Of a stretch of 64,000 bases of DNA, positions 58,769-64,000 are shown in pieces (positions within the stretch are counted from its first letter, which is position 1; each line of letters opens with the position of its first letter). A program made the translations under genes and the position numbers. Source of the stretch: Leclercia adecarboxylata (lineage in GTDB: Bacteria > Pseudomonadota > Gammaproteobacteria > Enterobacterales > Enterobacteriaceae); NCBI RefSeq assembly GCF_006874705.1, contig NZ_CP035382.1, positions 434,001-498,000 of the forward strand, given 5' to 3'. The notes below the pieces were generated by a model. That model saw only the letters and a list, made by a program, of their open reading frames with translations. It did not search any database and had not been told where the DNA came from.

Positions 58769-58882
58769 GTTAACTCCTGATAACGCCAGAGGAACCCTGT
58801 CAGAAAAATCCTAACCGATGATAACATTATGTGTAATGCGTTGTGTATTCTGTATGTCTATTGTTTCTGCCGGGGAGGTATT

Positions 58883-59776
58883 GTGAGTCGATGTTCCAGG
58901 GTAGGGTTTCTGCTGCTGATAAGCGCTTTCGCTCACGCTGAAGAGCCGCTGCTGTGGAACCAACCGGCCAGCCGACAACACTGCCCCTCCAGCAACGACG
59001 CCGCCTGGGTGCAGTACCCGAGCGGCGAGGCCTGCATGCGCTATTTCAGCGCCGGAAATCTGCGTGACGCCCCGCTGGCGCTGGTGGTGTTGAAAGGCGA
59101 CCGGGTCTCACAGATAAAGCGTTCACCCGACGCCATCCCCGGCAACACTGCCGGTGCCCAGCGCCGACTGGCCCGCACCATGCTGCGCCAGACCGGGCTG
59201 CCGACGATTGTTATCGCCCGCCCCGGCACCTACGGCTCCAGCGGCAACCACTACCGTCGTCGTCAGTTGGAAGAGTTTCAGGCGATCGCGGCCGCCCTTG
59301 ACGCCATCAAAGCCCGCTACGGTATTCAGCGTTTTATCCTCAGCGGTCACAGCGGCGGCTCAACCGCCGCCTCGGCGCTGCTGACCACCGGCCGTCGCGA
59401 TATCGACTGCGCGGTACTTTCCTCCGGCGCCTGGGGATTGCTGGAGCGGGCGCAGCGTTTACGTCTGCGCCAGGGCAAAGCTCTGACACCGGCACTGGAC
59501 ACCACCGGGCTCCCGCACCCATGGGATCCGCTCGATCATCTTGACGGGATCGCCGCCGATCCTCTGCGGCTGATCATGGTGATCGGCAGCCCACAGGACC
59601 GCAATACGCCGTTCGATCTGCAGGCGCGCTTTGCCGCTGCGCTGCGGGAACATGGCCACCGGGTGGAACTGCTGGAACGCCCCGCCGCCCCGCCGATGTA
59701 CCACAATCTGCTGGGTAATGCCGCGGTCAACGCCATTCGTCTTTGTCCGCAGCGCGGACATATCCCAAAATCCTGA
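58883..59776 (+). CDS. exported alpha/beta hydrolase
   Basis: A 297-aa protein. A GTG start at 58883 with a strong GGGGAGG site gives a signal peptide (VSRCSRVGFLLLISAFAHA before EEPLLWN). The longer frame from 58829 lacks a ribosome site. The nucleophile elbow is LSGHSGGSTAAS, with a likely acid Asp in MVIGSPQDRNTPF and His near the C-terminus (MYHNLLG). Substrate unknown. It is divergent from the glycosidase-like gene. Confidence 0.82.
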   Translation: MSRCSRVGFLLLISAFAHAEEPLLWNQPASRQHCPSSNDAAWVQYPSGEACMRYFSAGNLRDAPLALVVLKGDRVSQIKRSPDAIPGNTAGAQRRLARTMLRQTGLPTIVIARPGTYGSSGNHYRRRQLEEFQAIAAALDAIKARYGIQRFILSGHSGGSTAASALLTTGRRDIDCAVLSSGAWGLLERAQRLRLRQGKALTPALDTTGLPHPWDPLDHLDGIAADPLRLIMVIGSPQDRNTPFDLQARFAAALREHGHRVELLERPAAPPMYHNLLGNAAVNAIRLCPQRGHIPKS

Positions 59777-60043
59777 GGATACAACCCTGCGCCCCCGCCC
59801 GTGGTAGTGATAAACGCAGGCTGACCATGAGCTTTGGTCTCATCACCCAGGCTGATGGTCCTGAAATGAATAATAAAAAATCATGAGGAATAAATGTTGG
59901 CGTTGAATACATACTGACCATGTCGCCGCCTCACCGGAGCGGCGCAAAGGGCGAATTTTCAGGCGATACAACTGCCTGATTTAAAATTCCCGATTACAGT
60001 TAAGGAGACATCCCTCCGCTGTGAACAGGGTCAGGACAAACTG

Positions 60044-60397
60044 ATGAGCGTGCCACTGCAAAAAATACCCCGCTGCGGGCTGATGCTGTTAGCGCTACTC
60101 CTGGGCGTAAGCGGGTGCTCTTCCCATGAAAATGCCTCCAGCCGGGCACGGCCGGTACAAAAATACTATCGCCCTGGGTACGTTCATCCCCCGGTGATGC
60201 CCGTGCAGCGCGTGCAGGAATCGTTCAGCGAAATGCCAGAGGACGAGCCGCCACCCGTGAAAGTGAAAAAACGGCCGCAGATCAAAGCCGCAGACCAACC
60301 ACAGCCCAGGGCAATGCCGGTGCTGGACAATTCGTTGCCCGAGCAGATCTGGCAACCGGCGATAACCCGTCAGACGAGTCTGGAGCTGAAATCATGA
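60044..60397 (+). CDS. putative lipoprotein, 117 aa
   Basis: An N-terminal signal LMLLALLLGVSGC with lipobox VSGC predicts lipidation at Cys25. The mature part is short and Pro-rich with basic and acidic patches (EDEPPPVKVKKRPQ), with no recognisable fold. The stop overlaps the start of the next gene (ATGA), so the two are coupled and may form one complex. The preceding 59777-60043 contains no gene that I can support. Confidence 0.78.
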   Translation: MSVPLQKIPRCGLMLLALLLGVSGCSSHENASSRARPVQKYYRPGYVHPPVMPVQRVQESFSEMPEDEPPPVKVKKRPQIKAADQPQPRAMPVLDNSLPEQIWQPAITRQTSLELKS

Positions 60398-61839
60398 CGG
60401 AACGCGTCATCGGTGAACTGAGCAGCCGCCCTGAGATCAAGCGCCCGACGCTGCCTCTCTGGCAGAACGTCCTGGTAATTATCCTCACCCTCACCTATCT
60501 CATCTGCGAGCTGGCATTCAACTCGCGCCTGCTGGATCTGGTGGGAAGTCTCTCCACGCCCGATGAAATCCACAGTATGGAACGCTACGGCCGGGCGTTA
60601 ACCGCCATCGCCGCGTCCCTGCTGATACTGCAGCTGGTGCTGGGCGGCAACGCCTGGCTGAAAAAACGTGGCATCGATTTTCCCGCACTGTATGTGGCAA
60701 GCATGGTGTTTTCGCTCTGCCTGCTGGCCGGCGTGGTGACCTGGCAGACGGTGGAACGGGTGATTGAGCATCAGGTTGCGCAAAGCACCGGCGAATTTCG
60801 GCATAAGGCGCTGCTGGCGCAGCTCTACCAGCAATCCTTAATTGACGGGCATCAGACGCTGGAGGGGATCCCGCTGGATCCCGACGGCGGGCAGCGGCAG
60901 ACCTGGACCAGCCCGTCGGGGAAAGCGTTTTTAGCTATGCTGCCGCTTCTGATGAGCTCGGTCAGCCGCTATCACGACCTGCTCGAAAGCGAGGCGGCGC
61001 AGAACCTGCGTGACAGCATCAGCGTCCAGGAGGGGGGGCTCCTCGGCTATTACAAAGCCTGGCTGGCGGCGCGCGCGGAAATTTACAGGGACTATCTCGA
61101 CTACTACGATGTTTCACAGAAAGAGGTGCGTTATCAGGGGGAGATAATCCCTGCCCGGCTCGACTGGGAGGCGTTTTTCATGCTGGAGGTGGTGCAGAAA
61201 ACGCTGCGTGACAAGCTGTCCCTCCCCCGCCAGAGCAGGATCCTTTTTGAGTACCCCAAAGACGACGCCCTGAAACTGTTTGCGCTTGAGCTACAGGCAC
61301 CCCATCTTGATTACGCTGTGCAACAGCAGATCCCGCGCCTGCAGGCCGAGCTGGCAAGCTACGGCGCGGGCGGCGCGAATGAAAAGCAGGGAGAGGATGC
61401 GGCGCGGGCGGTGATTGTCCCGCCGATTGCGTTAATGTTCTCGCTGCTCGGTGCCCTCACCCATCTGGCAAAACTGCTCTACCTGCTGCTGCTCCCCCTG
61501 AGCGCGGCCCTGCTCTATATCACCTCCTGGCGGCCGGTTCGCCTGCTCAATCGCCATCCGCTGACCTTCCCGGTGCTGACGATTTGCCTGCTGCCGGGCG
61601 TGTTTAGCATGATGAATAACAGCATCACGGCCTCTCCGGCTTATCACGCCTTACGTCATGGCTTGCAGGGGGCGGAGGTGGCGATCACCGACGAACCCTC
61701 GAGGCTGGGCGGCGGGACACTGTTACGGGTTATTCATGCGGTCAGCATCGGACAAAGTTACAGCTATCCGTTGAATCACGCCCTGCGCCAGAACCTGCTG
61801 ATGGGCTTTGATTTTGGCTATGAAACACATGAAAACTAA
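60394..61839 (+). CDS. uncharacterised polytopic inner membrane protein, 481 aa
   Basis: A 481-aa membrane protein with TM segments at about 24-44, 68-88, 99-119, 347-378 (probably two) and 395-411, and a large soluble domain between TM3 and TM4 (about 120-340). It is rich in helices and charged residues. I do not recognise the family. It is coupled to the lipoprotein gene by a 4-base overlap, which suggests an envelope complex. Downstream 61840-62091 is gene-free. Confidence 0.75.
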   Translation: MTERVIGELSSRPEIKRPTLPLWQNVLVIILTLTYLICELAFNSRLLDLVGSLSTPDEIHSMERYGRALTAIAASLLILQLVLGGNAWLKKRGIDFPALYVASMVFSLCLLAGVVTWQTVERVIEHQVAQSTGEFRHKALLAQLYQQSLIDGHQTLEGIPLDPDGGQRQTWTSPSGKAFLAMLPLLMSSVSRYHDLLESEAAQNLRDSISVQEGGLLGYYKAWLAARAEIYRDYLDYYDVSQKEVRYQGEIIPARLDWEAFFMLEVVQKTLRDKLSLPRQSRILFEYPKDDALKLFALELQAPHLDYAVQQQIPRLQAELASYGAGGANEKQGEDAARAVIVPPIALMFSLLGALTHLAKLLYLLLLPLSAALLYITSWRPVRLLNRHPLTFPVLTICLLPGVFSMMNNSITASPAYHALRHGLQGAEVAITDEPSRLGGGTLLRVIHAVSIGQSYSYPLNHALRQNLLMGFDFGYETHEN

Positions 61840-62091
61840 TGTCTTTTTTGGGACAATGAATCGGCCCGTTTTCGACGCCTTTTACTGCTGTTTTTTGAGC
61901 ACAAAGTAGTGATAGCAGTTAAGATATATTCAGTGCTACATTACGCCGCCCAACGGCAACTCGCATTATCAGACCAGTCGACCTGTACGGTAACAGCCCG
62001 GAACCGTTAGTATTAATACGGGTCATAAAAGCAGTACGGCGTATCGCCCGTCTGGCGCTACCTCCACACTCTTCATAAAGGTTGTCTTATC

Positions 62092-63009
62092 TTGTCTCAA
62101 TGCAAATTCACACTCACCCTTCTGCATCCCCGTTACTGGTTTACGTGGTTTGGTCTGGGTGTTCTGTGGCTGCTCGTACAACTTCCCTACCCGGTGCTGC
62201 TCTGGTTGGGTGCCACCCTTGGTAGTCTCTCGCGTCGTTTTCTGAAACGTCGGGAATCCATTGGCCGCAGAAACCTCGAGCTCTGTTTTCCGGCCTTATC
62301 GCCCGAAGAGCGCGAACATCTGATTACTGAAAACTTTAAATCCATCGGCATGGCGTTACTGGAAACGGGGATGGCCTGGTTCTGGCCGGACAAACGGGTA
62401 CGCAAGTGGTTCGATGTCGAAGGTCTGGAAAATTTACAGCGTGCGCAGGCCAAAAACCGTGGAGTGATGGTGATCGGCGTGCACTTTATGTCGTTGGAAC
62501 TGGGCGGTCGCGTGATGGGGCTGTGCCAGCCCATGATGGCCACCTATCGGCCGCACAACAGCGCGCTGATGGAGTGGGTACAGACCCGCGGTCGTATGCG
62601 GTCTAATAAGGCGATGATCAGCCGTAATAATTTACGCGGACTGGTCAGCGCCCTGAAAAAAGGGGAAGCGGTATGGTTTGCCCCGGACCAGGATTATGGC
62701 CGCAATGGCAGCAGCTTCGCCCCGTTCTTTGCGGTGAAAGATGTCGCGACGACTAACGGAACCTTCGTGATTTCACGCCTGTCCAAAGCCACGATGCTGA
62801 CCGTCACAATGGTGAGAAAAACGGATAATAGCGGTTATCGCCTGTTTATCATGCCAGAACTGGAAAACTATCCGCAGGAAGAGGTTGCTGCCGCAGCCTG
62901 GATCAATAAGGTGATCGAGAAAGAGATCATGCGTGCGCCAGAACAGTATCTGTGGGTGCATCGCCGCTTCAAAACTCGTCCCGAGGGCGAGGCGTCCCTC
63001 TATCGTTAA
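62092..63009 (+). CDS. lpxP: lipid A palmitoleoyl acyltransferase LpxP
   Basis: A 305-aa inner membrane acyltransferase of the LpxL/LpxM/LpxP family. The N-terminal TM helix is WFGLGVLWLLVQLPYPVLLW, and the catalytic HX4E motif is GVHFMSLELGG. RPHNSALMEWVQTRGRMRSN and WFAPDQDYG are conserved. LpxP adds palmitoleate instead of laurate to lipid A at low temperature. The start is a TTG at 62092, preceded by AAAGG; this matches the E. coli N-terminus (QCKF) in length. Position beside ypdK and alaC matches E. coli. Confidence 0.95.
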   Translation: MSQCKFTLTLLHPRYWFTWFGLGVLWLLVQLPYPVLLWLGATLGSLSRRFLKRRESIGRRNLELCFPALSPEEREHLITENFKSIGMALLETGMAWFWPDKRVRKWFDVEGLENLQRAQAKNRGVMVIGVHFMSLELGGRVMGLCQPMMATYRPHNSALMEWVQTRGRMRSNKAMISRNNLRGLVSALKKGEAVWFAPDQDYGRNGSSFAPFFAVKDVATTNGTFVISRLSKATMLTVTMVRKTDNSGYRLFIMPELENYPQEEVAAAAWINKVIEKEIMRAPEQYLWVHRRFKTRPEGEASLYR

Positions 63010-63019
63010 GCCTCTGCCG

Positions 63020-63050
63020 AAGGTTAGTTTCGCCTTGAGACTAACCTTTT
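63020..63050 (+). terminator. terminator after lpxP
   Basis: AAGGTTAGT and ACTAACCTT form a 9-bp stem with an 11-base loop followed by TT, 10 bp after the lpxP stop. Between this and 63366 I see only ypdK leader sequence. Confidence 0.78.
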
Positions 63051-63366
63051 CAATCACCTGTAATCACCCCGCTTTATCGTTAGCACGCTATGTTGCTCAA
63101 GCGCGATTTATTACCCCACGAAATTAAACTGTCGCCGTTCCACGACACTCGTAAGTCGCGGAAATTATTTAAAAAAATGCATCTTGTCACCCCTGAAATT
63201 TAGGCGTACATTAGCGCCGTCTGGCAGCGGGAAGCGCAGAATTCTGAGCTGGAGTTGACGCCATAACGGGGATAATTCTCATTTCCGTCCTGGCCTGACT
63301 TCACCTCTCTATACTCAGTTGGACTCTGTATTTAATGCGTATCACGATATACGCGGAGCGATGAAC

Positions 63367-63441
63367 GTGAAATATTTCTTTATGGGTTTTTCGGTTATTG
63401 TGTTCGCCTGGGTCGGCACTTTTGCCCTGATGATGAACTGA
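63367..63441 (+). CDS. ypdK: small membrane protein YpdK
   Basis: A 24-aa single-TM small protein (VKYFFMGFSVIVFAWVGTFA then LMMN), homologous to the 23-aa YpdK of E. coli. The GTG at 63367 is 8 bases after GGAG; the ATG at 63361 is only 2 bases away from it and less likely. Function unknown. It lies between lpxP and convergent alaC as in E. coli. Confidence 0.85.
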   Translation: MKYFFMGFSVIVFAWVGTFALMMN

Positions 63442-63458
63442 GCGAAGAAAATGCAGTT

Positions 63459-63492
63459 AAAAAAACAGGAGCCACTGGCTCCTGTTTTTTTT
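63459..63492. terminator. bidirectional terminator between ypdK and alaC
   Basis: AACAGGAGCCA and TGGCTCCTGTT form an 11-bp stem flanked by an A run and an 8-base T run, so it can act in both directions. Confidence 0.9.
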
Positions 63493-63497
63493 GGCGC

Positions 63498-64000
63498 TTA
63501 CTGACCGGCCTGCTCTGGCGAGGTTTTTGTCGCCTGGGGCAACAGCCCGTCGGCACGGAACATGCTCTTGATCCCCCTCACCGCCTGACGAATACGGTCG
63601 CTATTCTCAATCAGCGCGAAACGCACGTGCGTATCGCCGTACTCGCCAAAGCCCACGCCCGGTGAGACGCAGACCTTCGCGTCCTGCAGCAGTTTCTTGG
63701 CGAACTCCAGCGAGCCCATTCCGGCGTAGGCGTCCGGGATTTTTGCCCAGACGTACATCGAGGCTTTCGGCATCTCGACCATCCAGCCCGCCTCATGCAG
63801 CCCTTTAACCAGCACATCGCGACGGCGTTTGTACTGGGCGGCGATATCTTTCACGCACTGCTGATCCCCTTCCAGGGCAGCAATGGCCGCCACCTGCAGC
63901 GGGGTAAAGGTGCCGTAGTCGTGATAGCTTTTAATGCGCGCCAGGGCGTTCACCAGCGTTTTGTTGCCGACCATAAAGCCGATACGCCAGCCCGCCATGT
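63498..64000 (-). CDS. alaC: glutamate-pyruvate aminotransferase AlaC (partial, N-terminus outside window)
   Basis: The C-terminal about 167 residues of a fold-type I aminotransferase. The visible part begins in the PLP-lysine region ([13 protein letters not shown]) and continues with [21 protein letters not shown] and the substrate-binding Arg in [12 protein letters not shown]. The E. coli enzyme is 412 aa, so more than half is outside the window. AlaC makes alanine from pyruvate and glutamate. Confidence 0.93.
   Translation of the reverse strand, partial: MAGWRIGFMVGNKTLVNALARIKSYHDYGTFTPLQVAAIAALEGDQQCVKDIAAQYKRRRDVLVKGLHEAGWMVEMPKASMYVWAKIPDAYAGMGSLEFAKKLLQDAKVCVSPGVGFGEYGDTHVRFALIENSDRIRQAVRGIKSMFRADGLLPQATKTSPEQAGQ

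Overview
The window is a chromosome segment of an Enterobacteriaceae bacterium. From 1 to 23324 its gene content and order match the E. coli K-12 dedA-to-argW region almost gene for gene, and the right end returns to the same neighbourhood (lpxP, ypdK, alaC). REP-like palindromes lie after flk and mnmC. The accessory genes (orphan flagellin, a Lap-type adhesin locus) are not those of K-12, so an Enterobacter/Leclercia/Lelliottia-like genus is my inference; no species call is possible.

Core region, 1-23324: dedA (partial), truA, usg, pdxB, flk, yfcJ, fabB, mnmC, yfcL, epmC, yfcA, mepA, aroC, prmB, smrB, sixA, fadJ, fadI, yfcZ, fadL, mlaA, yfdC and the tRNA-Arg(CCU) gene argW. Several starts were moved from the longest open frame to the start supported by a ribosome binding site and family length. 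Fatty-acid control is visible as FabR/FadR sites before fabB and two FadR operators before fadL.

Integrated element, 23306-37446 (about 14.1 kb): a 16-bp direct repeat marks attL, in the 3' end of argW, and attR. The element carries a tyrosine integrase, an AlpA-like regulator, a P4-alpha-like primase/helicase, and next to that gene two symmetrical iteron clusters that look like a replication origin. It also carries a serine resolvase preceded by an array of six 9-bp motifs, uncharacterised genes, and a gene split by a 1259-bp IS3-family insertion. At its right end is an AT-rich retron-like cassette: a structured ncRNA candidate, a reverse transcriptase with retron-type motifs, and an overlapping two-TM-helix protein. 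This resembles Ec48-type (type IV) retrons and is the best candidate for an anti-phage system in the window.

Accessory chromosomal region, 37447-62091: a small secreted protein, an orphan flagellin with a sigma-28-like promoter, an isochorismatase-family hydrolase, yaiL, and then a complete Lap-like surface adhesin system on the minus strand. The order of transcription is: glycosidase-like protein, LapG protease, LapD receptor, a 113-aa protein, a 2491-aa adhesin, a TolC-like outer membrane protein, an ABC exporter and an HlyD adaptor. About 1836 residues of the adhesin are an almost pure Asp-Ala/Asp-Ser dipeptide repeat. A LapG-type PAAG site follows its N-terminal retention module. LapD has degenerate GGDEF and EAL motifs, as expected of a c-di-GMP receptor that controls LapG. 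An alpha/beta hydrolase, a lipoprotein and a polytopic membrane protein of unknown role follow. The window ends with lpxP, ypdK and the C-terminal part of alaC.
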